Of a stretch of DNA of 62,119 bases, positions 8,007 through 16,178 are shown in pieces. The notes under the pieces were generated by a model, which worked only from the letters and a program-made list of their open reading frames with translations, made no database searches and was not told the origin of the DNA. Source of the DNA: Candidatus Competibacteraceae bacterium (GTDB taxonomy: Bacteria > Pseudomonadota > Gammaproteobacteria > Competibacterales > Competibacteraceae); NCBI GenBank assembly GCA_027492875.1, contig JAPUDV010000055.1:195537-257655 (forward strand), in the 5' to 3' direction. The translations under genes and the position numbers were made by a program. The stretch's first letter is position 1. Each line of letters opens with the position of its first letter.

Positions 8007-9806
8007 ATGTCGGAATTAAAAGAACCCGTCGCCCGGCCCGATGCGCGCACACCGCCCGAGCAAAGCGGCGCCGAAATCGCCATCGACGTGCTGAACGAAC
8101 TCGGCGTCGAGTATCTATTCGGCCATACCGGCGGCGCCATCATCCCGCTGCACGTCGAACTCAACCTCAGGATGCGGCAGGGGCGAAAAGCGCCCCGCTT
8201 CGTTCTGTTTCGGCAGGAGGGCGGGGCGGGTCACGCCGCCGAGGGCTATGCCCGGGCCAGCGGCCGGACCGGGGTCGCGCTGGTCACCTCCGGGCCAGGG
8301 GCCACCAATTTGGTCACTCCCATCGCCGACGCCTACAAAGATTCGGTGCCCTGCGTGTTCATCACCGGACAGGTGCCCAGCGCCATGCTGGGCAAGGACG
8401 CGTTCCAGGAAGTGGACATGGTGGGCATCACCCGCTCCATCACCAAGCACAACTACCTGGTCAAGGACACGGGGGAACTGGCCGGCGTGTTGCGCCAAGC
8501 CTTTTTCGTCGCCGGCAGTGGTCGGCCGGGGCCGGTGGTGGTCGATATCTGCAAGAGCGCCCTGGTCGGTCGTTCGACTTCCCAGCAGCAGGCCAGACCC
8601 CTGCGCGGTTATCGCCCGCGCGTCTCCATGCACCAGGCCGCCGCCGATCGCCTGTTGGCGGCGCTGCGGAAAGCCAGGCGACCGGTGATTCTGGCCGGTG
8701 GCGGGGTCGTCAGCGCCGGAGTCGGCCAGGAACTGCGGCGCTTCGTGGAAAAATACCGCCTGCCGGTCGCGCTGACCTTCATGGGGCTGGGCGCGGTCCC
8801 GCACGATCACCCGCTGTGCCTGGGCATGCCCGGCATGCACGGGACCGTCGCCGCGAACGGGGCCTTGCGCGAGGCGGATTTCATCCTGTCCATCGGCGCC
8901 CGTTTCGATGATCGGGTCGCGGTGCGGGAATTCGGCCGGGGCATCGACCTCGCCCATGTGGATATCGACGCGACCGAGATCAACAAAGCCATTCCGGTCG
9001 GTTACGCGCTGCGGGCCAACGCCCGCGATTTTCTCGCCTACGCCAACGATCTCGACCTGGACGGTGCCGACGTTGCCGAGTGGCTGGACACGGTGCGAGA
9101 CTGGAAGCAGCGGTTTGCGCCCGGCTATCAGTCGGATGGGAGCTTCATCAAGCCGCAGCAGTTTATCGAGGAACTCTCCAGCTTAAGCAACCGGACCAGC
9201 ATCGTGGTCACCGGCGTGGGCCAGCATCAGATGTGGGCGGCCCTGTTCTACAACTATCAGGAGCCGCGCCAATGGATCAGTTCGGGCGGGCTCGGCACCA
9301 TGGGCTTCGGCCTGCCGGCCGCTATCGGCGCCTGTTACGCCCGGCCCGATAAAACGGTCATTTGCATCGACGGCGACGGTAGTTTCCAGATGAATCTCCA
9401 GGAACTGGCCACCATCGCCGCCAACCGGATCCCGGTCAAGGCGTTCATCCTCAACAACGGTTTTCTGGGCATGGTCCGGCAGTGGGAAGACATGTTCAGC
9501 GAGGGCCATCACTACGAGACCTGCCTGGTCCGGACCCGCGACTGCGACCCCGCCTGCATCGAGAGCAAGGAATGTCGGACGCCCAATCCCAATTTTCTCA
9601 ACCTGGGGCGGGTGTTTCCCGGCGTCGAAACCTTGCGGATCAGCCGCCCGGAGCAAATCCGGCCCGGTATCGAACGGGCGCTGGCGCACGACGGCCCCTG
9701 CGTGGTCGATGTCTGGGTCGAGCGGACGGAGGATGTCAGGCCGATGATCCCGCCGGGTGGATCCCTGGCCGAGATCATTCACGATCTCGACGGCGACGAT
9801 GGTTGA
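8007..9806 (+). CDS. Acetolactate synthase large subunit-like ThDP enzyme
   Basis: The three thiamine-diphosphate-enzyme domains are present. The N-terminal pyrimidine domain has FGHTGGAIIPLH, with the catalytic Glu in FRQEGGAGHAAEGYARASG and SGPGATNLVTPIADAY. The central domain contains GLGAVPHDHPL. The C-terminal domain has GTMGFGLPAAIGA and the ThDP-Mg motif GDGSFQMN...LNN. It would join two pyruvates (or pyruvate and 2-oxobutyrate) in branched-chain amino acid synthesis. No small subunit (ilvN) is adjacent. A Cys-rich insert (C506, C513, C517, C523) follows the usual SEGHHYE position, where ordinary AHAS has none. So a relative with another donor or acceptor cannot be excluded. A GGAAG site precedes the ATG. 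Confidence 0.75.
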   Translation: MSELKEPVARPDARTPPEQSGAEIAIDVLNELGVEYLFGHTGGAIIPLHVELNLRMRQGRKAPRFVLFRQEGGAGHAAEGYARASGRTGVALVTSGPGATNLVTPIADAYKDSVPCVFITGQVPSAMLGKDAFQEVDMVGITRSITKHNYLVKDTGELAGVLRQAFFVAGSGRPGPVVVDICKSALVGRSTSQQQARPLRGYRPRVSMHQAAADRLLAALRKARRPVILAGGGVVSAGVGQELRRFVEKYRLPVALTFMGLGAVPHDHPLCLGMPGMHGTVAANGALREADFILSIGARFDDRVAVREFGRGIDLAHVDIDATEINKAIPVGYALRANARDFLAYANDLDLDGADVAEWLDTVRDWKQRFAPGYQSDGSFIKPQQFIEELSSLSNRTSIVVTGVGQHQMWAALFYNYQEPRQWISSGGLGTMGFGLPAAIGACYARPDKTVICIDGDGSFQMNLQELATIAANRIPVKAFILNNGFLGMVRQWEDMFSEGHHYETCLVRTRDCDPACIESKECRTPNPNFLNLGRVFPGVETLRISRPEQIRPGIERALAHDGPCVVDVWVERTEDVRPMIPPGGSLAEIIHDLDGDDG

Positions 9807-9948
9807 GTTGGGTATTGAACGGTCGAGAGCGGCATCGCGCGCATTCCCAGGAAATTCGCCGTATTGGACGAAGCAGGGGATGACCGGGTTCGCGCCGGCG
9901 GCGGAGCGGTAAAACGGAGATCGATCCCCCGGCCCGTCGCCGCGGTGC

Positions 9949-9988
9949 GGGGGTCGGGGGTCCGGGGGTCCGGGGGTCGGGGGTCGGG
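9949..9988 (+). repeat. G-run tract with quadruplex potential
   Basis: Five runs of five G and one of three G are separated by only TC or TCC spacers. The tract lies between the acetolactate-synthase-like gene and the adk stop. It satisfies the G3+N1-7 quadruplex pattern on the plus strand and forms part of a CCCCC...GGGGG inverted arrangement with 9925-9930. Confidence 0.75.
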
Positions 9989-10012
9989 TCGTGCGGGCCT
10001 GGAAGAGGGGAC

Positions 10013-10666
10013 CTAAGCGCCGGTGGCGATCCGCTGCTGGATGGCGTCCACCACGCCCTCGGTGGCGGGGGAATCGACGGTCAGCAACAGCCCTTCCCGC
10101 CGGTAGAACTCGATCAGCGGCGCGGTCTTTTCCAAATAGGTGTCGAGGCGCTTGCCGATGGCTTCGTCGGTTTCGTCGTCGCGCTGCACCACCGGGCTGC
10201 CGCATTTATCGCAGACGCCGGCCACCTTGGGCGGGTTGCTTCTGACGTTGTAGATGGCCTGACAACTGGTGTTGGAGCAGGTACGGCGGGTGGTCAGGCG
10301 CTGGAGGATCTCCGCGCGCGGCACTTCGATGCTGGCCACCACGTCCAGCGTGATGCCCAGCGTGTTCAGCAGCGTCTTGAGCGCCTCGGCCTGCGGGATG
10401 GTGCGGGGGAAACCGTCGAGGAGAAAGCCTTTGGCGCAATCCGGCTCCTGCAAGCGCTTTTCCATGATGCCCATGATCAGATCGTCCGGCACCAGATCGC
10501 CGGCTTTCATGTAGGCGTCCGCCTGTTTGCCCAATTCCGTGCTGGCCTGCACCGCGCTGCGCAGGATGTCGCCGGTGGAAATTTGCACCGAGCCGTCGAT
10601 CTGCGTCAGCAGTTTGGCCACGGTGCCCTTGCCGGCGCCTGGGGCGCCCAACAGAATCAGTCGCAT
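10013..10666 (-). CDS. adk: Adenylate kinase
   Basis: This catalyses ATP + AMP = 2 ADP in the cytosol. The P-loop GAPGAGKGT is at residues 7-15, followed by STGDILR, the AMP-binding GFLLDGFPRT, and the LID region. The LID carries four cysteines (CSNTSC and CDKCG), as in zinc-binding long-form adenylate kinases rather than the Cys-free E. coli form. At 217 aa it is a normal long form. It is transcribed alone, leftward. Confidence 0.96.
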   Translation of the reverse strand: MRLILLGAPGAGKGTVAKLLTQIDGSVQISTGDILRSAVQASTELGKQADAYMKAGDLVPDDLIMGIMEKRLQEPDCAKGFLLDGFPRTIPQAEALKTLLNTLGITLDVVASIEVPRAEILQRLTTRRTCSNTSCQAIYNVRSNPPKVAGVCDKCGSPVVQRDDETDEAIGKRLDTYLEKTAPLIEFYRREGLLLTVDSPATEGVVDAIQQRIATGA

Positions 10667-10817
10667 GAGTTTTCTCCCTCGTTATCCGAACAGTGACGGT
10701 TCAAATGATTTCCGGTCGCCGCAAGCGCGCCGTCCAGCACCGCTTGGAATTATAAACGATGGTTCGAGCCGGACCCGGATAATTGCCGTCTTCTGTCCGT
10801 CCGTGGGCCGGACGCGT

Positions 10818-13085
10818 TCAGAGGCGCCACACCGGTTGCAGTAGCCATTTCGCGGCTTCGGCGGCCGGCGCCGGCTTGCCGGTGAGAAATCCCTGAATCC
10901 CGTCGCAGTGCCACGCCCGCAGAAACGCGAGCTGTTCGGTGGTTTCCACCCCCTTGGCCACCACGGTTATCCCCAGCGTGCGTCCCAACGTGATGAGTGT
11001 CCCGACGATGGCCTGATCGCTGTTGTCCCCGGTCGGATTTTGCAGGAAGGAGCGGTCGATGCTCAGTTGGTGCAATGGCAGGTCGTGCAGGCGGCGCAGG
11101 TTGAAGGAGCCGGCGCCGAAATCGTCGATGCCGCAGCGCACGCCTTGCATCCGCAGGTTCTGCAACAGTTGTCGCAGGAGTCCGGTGTCGGCCAGCAGCG
11201 CGTCTCCACGTATCTCCAGTTCCAGATCGCCGGGTTCCAACCCGGTTTCCGCCAGGATGGCGGCAATGGCGGCGGGCAGGCCGCGCGTTGGGATTTGCCG
11301 CGCCGACAGGTTGACCGTGATCGGCACGACCGATAACCCGGCCTGCCGCCAGGCGTGGTTTTGCTGGCAGGCCGCGCGCAGCACCCATTCGTCCAGCCGG
11401 CCGATCAGCCTGCGGTCTTCGGCCAGCGGGATAAAGTCGGCCGGCGGCAGCAAGCCGGCACCGGGGCGTCGCCAGCGGACCAGCGCCTCCAGGCCGGTCA
11501 GTCGCCCGCTGGCCAGTTCGATCCGCGGCTGGTAGTACAGCAGCAGTTCATCCCGTTCCAGCGCATCCCGCAAGGCGGCTTCCGTTTCCAGGGTCGCCAG
11601 CACTCGGGCGTTCAGATCGGCGGTGTAGAAGCGATAGCCGTTGCGACCGTCTTCCTTGGCGCGGTACATCGCGATATCGGCGTGCTCGATCAGGGTTTCG
11701 GCGTCGCGACCGTCGTCGGGGAAGACGCTGATGCCGATGCTGGCGCCCAGTCTGAAGAGGTGTCCCATGACCAACAGGGGTTCCGCCAGGGCTTGGTGGA
11801 TCAGGCCGGCGACCCGCACGGCGTCGCGACCGTGTCGCGCGTCGGGCAGAACGATCAGGAACTCGTCGCCACCCAGTCGGCTGATGGTGTCTTCCTGCCG
11901 CACCGCCGAGCCCAACAGACGGGCCACCTGCCGCAGGCAGGCATCGCCCGCCGCGTGTCCCAGGGAATCGTTGATCCGCTTGAAGCGGTCGAGGTCGACA
12001 AACAGCACGATGACTTTATGACCGGCGCGCTCCGCCACTGCCAGCGCTTGGCCGAGACGGTCCAGTAACAGCATGCGGTTGGGCAGGCCGGTCAGCGTAT
12101 CGTAGTAGGCCAGTTGGCGGATTTGCGCCTCGGCCCGCTTTTGCGCGGTGATGTCGGCGTAAGCGCCCAGCACGCCGACAATGCGCCCGTCGGCGTCGAT
12201 CAGCGGAGCTTTGCTGGCGTGAAACCAGGCCTCCGAACCGTCGGCATGGTGGCCCCACTCCTCGAAATCGAGCTTGGCTTGGCCCGACTCCATAACCGTG
12301 CGGTCGTCGGTTTGGTGGCGGGCGACGGCGGCGGGATCGAGCGGCAGGTCAAAGTCGGTTTTGCCGAGCAGCTCGCCGGGATGAGCGAGGCGGGCGTCTT
12401 GCAGAAAAAGCCGGTTGGCGCCTAGATAGCGCGACTCGCGATCCTTCCAAAAGATGCGGACCGGCACGTTGTCGAGGATGGTTTGCAGCATGTGCCGCGA
12501 TTGCCGCAGCTCGGTCTCGGTTCGATGCAGTTCGAGCAGCAGCCGGGCGGTGCCGGTCACCTGGTCGATCAGGTTCAGCTCGGCCTCGGTCGGGGCGCGC
12601 TTTTCGCGGTAGTAAACGGCGAACGTGCCCAGCACCGTCCGATCGTTGCTCAGAATCGGCGTGGACCAGCAGGCGGCCAGGCCAAAGCTGCGGGCAATGT
12701 CCCGGAAGTCCCGCCAGTACGGATGGCTGTCGATGTCGCTGACGATGATTTGCCGTTTTTGCCAAGCCGCCGCGCCGCACGAGCCGATTTCGGGTCCGAT
12801 TTCCACGCCGTCCACTTGGCGGATGAACTCGGCGGGCAATTGAACGCTACCGCTGTGGCGCAGCCAGCGCCCTTCCTCGAGCAGCAGAATCGAGCAGCAG
12901 GCGTCGGGCATCCAGCGCTCGATCAGTCCGCAGAGTTCATCCAGCGCCTCGTGCAGGGGGTGGCCGGCGCTGGCCAGGGTAAAGACCCGGGCGATTTCTT
13001 CCAGACGTACTCTCAGGCCGCTTGACCCGCTCTGAAGGGGGGGCGAAGACAAGACTGGAAACGGTTGCAGGGGGTGCGTCACCAT
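10818..13085 (-). CDS. GAF-PAS-GGDEF-EAL protein with degenerate EAL domain
   Basis: Domain order is GAF (about residues 25-190), PAS (200-320), GGDEF (325-490) and EAL (505-745), with no membrane segment. The diguanylate cyclase half looks active: LGGDEF at 404-409, with an RxxD inhibitory site (RQED, 396-399) five residues before it. The EAL half keeps EALVRW and DDFGAG but has lost key residues of active phosphodiesterases: LKID is LSID (Ser at 675), AEGVET is AKGVET (Lys at 711), and the EITES motif reads EIRGD. I infer a c-di-GMP synthase whose EAL domain is a binding or regulatory module. GAF and PAS should sense a cytosolic signal. Confidence 0.9.
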   Translation of the reverse strand: MVTHPLQPFPVLSSPPLQSGSSGLRVRLEEIARVFTLASAGHPLHEALDELCGLIERWMPDACCSILLLEEGRWLRHSGSVQLPAEFIRQVDGVEIGPEIGSCGAAAWQKRQIIVSDIDSHPYWRDFRDIARSFGLAACWSTPILSNDRTVLGTFAVYYREKRAPTEAELNLIDQVTGTARLLLELHRTETELRQSRHMLQTILDNVPVRIFWKDRESRYLGANRLFLQDARLAHPGELLGKTDFDLPLDPAAVARHQTDDRTVMESGQAKLDFEEWGHHADGSEAWFHASKAPLIDADGRIVGVLGAYADITAQKRAEAQIRQLAYYDTLTGLPNRMLLLDRLGQALAVAERAGHKVIVLFVDLDRFKRINDSLGHAAGDACLRQVARLLGSAVRQEDTISRLGGDEFLIVLPDARHGRDAVRVAGLIHQALAEPLLVMGHLFRLGASIGISVFPDDGRDAETLIEHADIAMYRAKEDGRNGYRFYTADLNARVLATLETEAALRDALERDELLLYYQPRIELASGRLTGLEALVRWRRPGAGLLPPADFIPLAEDRRLIGRLDEWVLRAACQQNHAWRQAGLSVVPITVNLSARQIPTRGLPAAIAAILAETGLEPGDLELEIRGDALLADTGLLRQLLQNLRMQGVRCGIDDFGAGSFNLRRLHDLPLHQLSIDRSFLQNPTGDNSDQAIVGTLITLGRTLGITVVAKGVETTEQLAFLRAWHCDGIQGFLTGKPAPAAEAAKWLLQPVWRL

Positions 13086-13342
13086 ATTTCTGGCCTTATC
13101 GTCGCGGTGATGGAGGGGGGAGCAGTGGCTTCAGGGTGGAAAAAACCGGCGCTCCCCGTTGAAGGGCGAGCACATGGCGCATTTTCGACATAATTCTTAC
13201 AGACTTCCACCGTGGGTTTCTATGATATTTTGATAGGACATTGAAAGGTCATGCTGGTTTTGCACGCCGCGTTTTACCAGGCGCACTTGAAGTTGCTGGG
13301 TGGCACATCCGGGGAAATTTGAAAGTCTTGGAGCGAATTTCG

Positions 13343-14659
13343 ATGATGAACGGGTCAGTTTTCAGGATTTTCATGTGGTTGCCGTGGATGATGGGGTTGG
13401 TCGCCAGTTTCGGTTCCATGGCGGCCACGGGCGATGCGACATCGGCCGAACGGGTCGCGGTTTGCCAGGACCGGCCGAAGTGTCGGATTGTCGAGACGCT
13501 GGATGCTGGCAAGGCCGCCGACGGCACGATGCTGGCTGTGCTGCATGTCGCGCTGGGTGGCGAAAATCCGCCCGCTGATGCCGAAGGGCAGCAATGCCGG
13601 CCCTACCCCGAGAATTACTGGCTCAAGCAGGTTGGCCGGGATGGCAAGGCCGGCTACCGGCAGTTGTTCGCTTTTTGCAACGATGGTTATGGGGCCTCCG
13701 GGGTGGGCGAGGATACGGTTACGGTCGATCCGAACCGCATCACCCTCGACCGGGTCGGCGGCAGTGCCTGGCGCTGGGAGATCGGCGCGAGCTATCAACT
13801 GATGCCGGAACGGCCGTTGCTGCGCCGGGAGGCCAGTTATCACACTTTGGGTGGCGGTTGCCTGGAAACCGAAACCGATTTTCGGGCGCTGCGGCAACGG
13901 GGCTGGCTCAATCCGCCGCTGGTCGAGGAGGCACCGAATGAAGATGCAACGGTCGGTTGCGACCGGGAGAGCGCCGCTGGCCGGTTTATCGCGATTCCTC
14001 AGCTCGAGCGCGGCAGCGAACTGGCGGCGACGCTGGAACAGCAGTCGGCCGGTTTGGGCAGTTGCGCGCTGGCGCTGAAGGCAACGGGTGATGGGGAAAG
14101 CGGTTTTGTCGTTCACGGTGACCCGGACCCACAAGCGCGGACCGAAGTCCGGCTGTTGGCGCCGACGGCGAACACACTGCTGGCGCAAGTGCGCGATCCG
14201 GGGCGGACGCCGTCGGTGTCGGGAAACTGGATTAACGACGACCGTCTGGAACTATGGCTGGGACCCACGTTGTACGGGGGTTGGCCATCCGCTGACCGAA
14301 AAAAGCAGCTTTATCAGTTCGGCATCCGGCTGGCCGACGGCGCGGTATTCGCGGGTTACGGCAAGCCGGCGCGCTTGCCGGCGGTGCGGCGCTGGCGACG
14401 GGGCGACGCACGCCTGCTGCTGGTGGACTGGTCGGCCACGGGTCTGGAGACGAATTCGGTGGCGGTGGTGTACGGCCAGGGCGATGGCCGCCGGCAGGGT
14501 CGGATGCTCGCCGCCAGCAACTTCAAGTACGGCAATCCCGACACGCTCGGGCAGCTCTGGATTTTGCCAGCCGCTTGCGCGTTACAGGATGGGGTGTTGA
14601 ATGTCGGCGAATTGCGATCTGAAGCAATAAAGATGGAGAGAGAGAATACCGGGGAGTAA
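13343..14659 (+). CDS. Secreted protein of unknown function
   Basis: I do not recognise the family. The start MMNGSVFRIFMWLPW, with GGAG nine bases upstream, gives a signal peptide ending near SMAATG; the frame extends upstream to 13241 but without a signal-peptide-like start. The mature protein is about 410 aa with several cysteines (VCQDRPKC, QQCRPYP, FAFCNDGYG, GGGCLETE, VGCDRE, GSCALAL), suggesting disulfides in the periplasm. A GNWINDDRLELWLG segment resembles carbohydrate-binding or CBM9-like DOMON folds, but weakly. It is followed by a PilZ gene in the same direction. Confidence 0.7.
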   Translation: MMNGSVFRIFMWLPWMMGLVASFGSMAATGDATSAERVAVCQDRPKCRIVETLDAGKAADGTMLAVLHVALGGENPPADAEGQQCRPYPENYWLKQVGRDGKAGYRQLFAFCNDGYGASGVGEDTVTVDPNRITLDRVGGSAWRWEIGASYQLMPERPLLRREASYHTLGGGCLETETDFRALRQRGWLNPPLVEEAPNEDATVGCDRESAAGRFIAIPQLERGSELAATLEQQSAGLGSCALALKATGDGESGFVVHGDPDPQARTEVRLLAPTANTLLAQVRDPGRTPSVSGNWINDDRLELWLGPTLYGGWPSADRKKQLYQFGIRLADGAVFAGYGKPARLPAVRRWRRGDARLLLVDWSATGLETNSVAVVYGQGDGRRQGRMLAASNFKYGNPDTLGQLWILPAACALQDGVLNVGELRSEAIKMERENTGE

Positions 14660-14721
14660 AGGATACCGTGATTTTGGTAATGCCACCGGCGCCATCACTG
14701 ATATTCTCAAATCGATCATAT

Positions 14722-14735
14722 ACTATAAATATAGT
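14722..14735. promoter_or_regulatory. Palindrome ACTATAAATATAGT upstream of the PilZ gene
   Basis: ACTATA-AA-TATAGT is a perfect inverted repeat in an AT-rich gap about 80 bp before the PilZ start. It could be an operator or overlap a -10 element. No regulator is indicated. Confidence 0.35.
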
Positions 14736-14816
14736 GAAAAACCGTGGAGAATTGATAACTCGTCAGCGAGAGCACGCTCCACACTTGGACTCATGGTTTG
14801 TCGAGGGGGTCGATCA

Positions 14817-15206
14817 ATGGCTGAAAACGAGACAGCGCAGGACTGGGCCATCGAGGATGACTGGAGCGAGGAAGACCGGCGTCAATACGAGCGCTACAGC
14901 GCGGATTTTTATTTGTGCGTCTATAAGCAGCATGAAGAGCATCTTCTTGGTCATGTCATTGATATCAGCCTGGGCGGCATAAAACTGCTGGGCGGCGAAG
15001 CTCTTTGCGTTGGCGAGGACATGCCGTTGCGGATCGAGGCCGCTCTGGAAAGCGGCCAGCACGAGAGCGCCGAATTTTACGCAAGGACAGTTTGGAGCGG
15101 CCAAGATGAAAGTTCCGAGGGGTATACAGCGGGGCTTGAGTTTCTCGACCTGTCTCCACAAGCGTTGAAAGTTATACAGGATGTCATTAATGCGCTTGGC
15201 GGTTGA
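14817..15206 (+). CDS. PilZ domain protein
   Basis: The start MAENETAQDW follows a GAGGGG site. The c-di-GMP binding signature is present in two parts: RRQYERY (the RxxxR segment) and DISLGGIKL (the D/NxSxxG segment), with GLEFLDLSP near the end. At 129 aa it is a stand-alone PilZ receiver of c-di-GMP, probably cytosolic. It lies between a diguanylate cyclase and the end of the Pil/Chp-type operon, convergent with the latter. A role in linking c-di-GMP to pilus or surface behaviour is an inference from that position. Confidence 0.88.
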   Translation: MAENETAQDWAIEDDWSEEDRRQYERYSADFYLCVYKQHEEHLLGHVIDISLGGIKLLGGEALCVGEDMPLRIEAALESGQHESAEFYARTVWSGQDESSEGYTAGLEFLDLSPQALKVIQDVINALGG

Positions 15207-15238
15207 GCGGAACGGGCGAGAAAAGCGCGAGCGCGTTG

Positions 15239-15715
15239 TCAGCGGGTGAACAAGCCGCCGGTGAAGAGATGCGGTAAGTCCAGGATGGGTATGGTATCTT
15301 CGCCTTGGCGAAAACAGGAAATGGCCAATTCACGCCAACCGTCCGGACGTTCGGGCAGGGAACATGCTTGGGTATCGGTGACCTGCGTGCGTTTTGGAAT
15401 GGCGGCCAGCAATAGCGCGCCATAGCCCGGCGCGACGTTTGGCTCCGGTTGATAGGCTACGATGCCGGCCAGTTTCCAGTTGTGATTCGCCTTTGGTTGT
15501 TTATGGATCCGGGCAGCCAAATCCATTGCTGGCAGCAGGAGGTTGTTCCACAGTATCACCTGCCGGCAGTAGTACGGGCTCAGCGGTACTTCCAGCAGCG
15601 CGGGCGCTTCGATCAGGTGGATCAGCTCGCGCTCGCCCACGGCGGCGCGCAGTTGATCGTCCAGCGCCAGTACCCAGGCAGTGCTTTCCATCGAGCTTTT
15701 AGTGGCCACCGGCAC
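15239..15715 (-). CDS. CheW-like protein, last gene of chemosensory operon
   Basis: Residues about 10-155 have the CheW/CheA-regulatory fold: a YYCRQVILWNNLLLPAMDLAARI segment (the usual G-hydrophobic-PV-DL position) and a final CFRQGEDTIPILDLPHLF. It is 158 aa and lacks a clear membrane segment or signal. Its start overlaps the end of the preceding CheW-like gene by 17 bases, so the two are translationally coupled. By position it corresponds to ChpC-type accessory couplers at the end of Pil/Chp operons. Sequence is divergent from canonical CheW. Confidence 0.65.
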   Translation of the reverse strand: MPVATKSSMESTAWVLALDDQLRAAVGERELIHLIEAPALLEVPLSPYYCRQVILWNNLLLPAMDLAARIHKQPKANHNWKLAGIVAYQPEPNVAPGYGALLLAAIPKRTQVTDTQACSLPERPDGWRELAISCFRQGEDTIPILDLPHLFTGGLFTR

Positions 15716-16178
15716 CCTCCGCGAGCGTGGCGAGCAACGCCGCCAAATGCTCGGTGTCGGTCACGCAACCCAGCCCCCTGTCAAGTGGCGCCAGCGCCTG
15801 GATGAGGGAATCCGGCGTTCCCATGCAGGCCGGCAACCCCAGCAGGCGCGGGGCTTCGGCGAGCGTTTCAACCTGATCGCAAACCAGACCGAAGCGATCA
15901 GCGCCGTTATCCAGCAACGCACAGATTCGCCGGTTATCCGGTAGTTGCGGCAACAGCCGCAATTCGCCGGACAGACAGTACACCGGCCACCATTCGCCGC
16001 CGAACGCGATGGCGCCGATACCGTGCGGCGCCCGCACCTCCCGGTCGATGTCCAGGGGCGATTCCAGAGAACGAATCTCCGTTTGCGGCAGCAGCCATGG
16101 GTATCCGTCCAGGGTCAGCTTGGCCAACACCCGAATCTCCCGCAGTTCGGCCAGCGTGTTTCGAACGGGTCGGTTCAT
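15699..16178 (-). CDS. CheW-like protein
   Basis: At 159 aa it carries a CheW-like pattern: YPWLLPQTEIRSLESP, HGIGAIAFGGEWWPVYCLSG and DRFGLVCDQVETL. It begins within the last codons of the ChpA-like kinase gene (4-base overlap) and runs into the next CheW-like gene. It probably serves as an adaptor between the receptor and the kinase. Two divergent CheW-like genes in tandem after the kinase are unusual, since Pil/Chp systems normally have one PilI and one ChpC. Confidence 0.65.
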   Translation of the reverse strand: MNRPVRNTLAELREIRVLAKLTLDGYPWLLPQTEIRSLESPLDIDREVRAPHGIGAIAFGGEWWPVYCLSGELRLLPQLPDNRRICALLDNGADRFGLVCDQVETLAEAPRLLGLPACMGTPDSLIQALAPLDRGLGCVTDTEHLAALLATLAEGAGGH

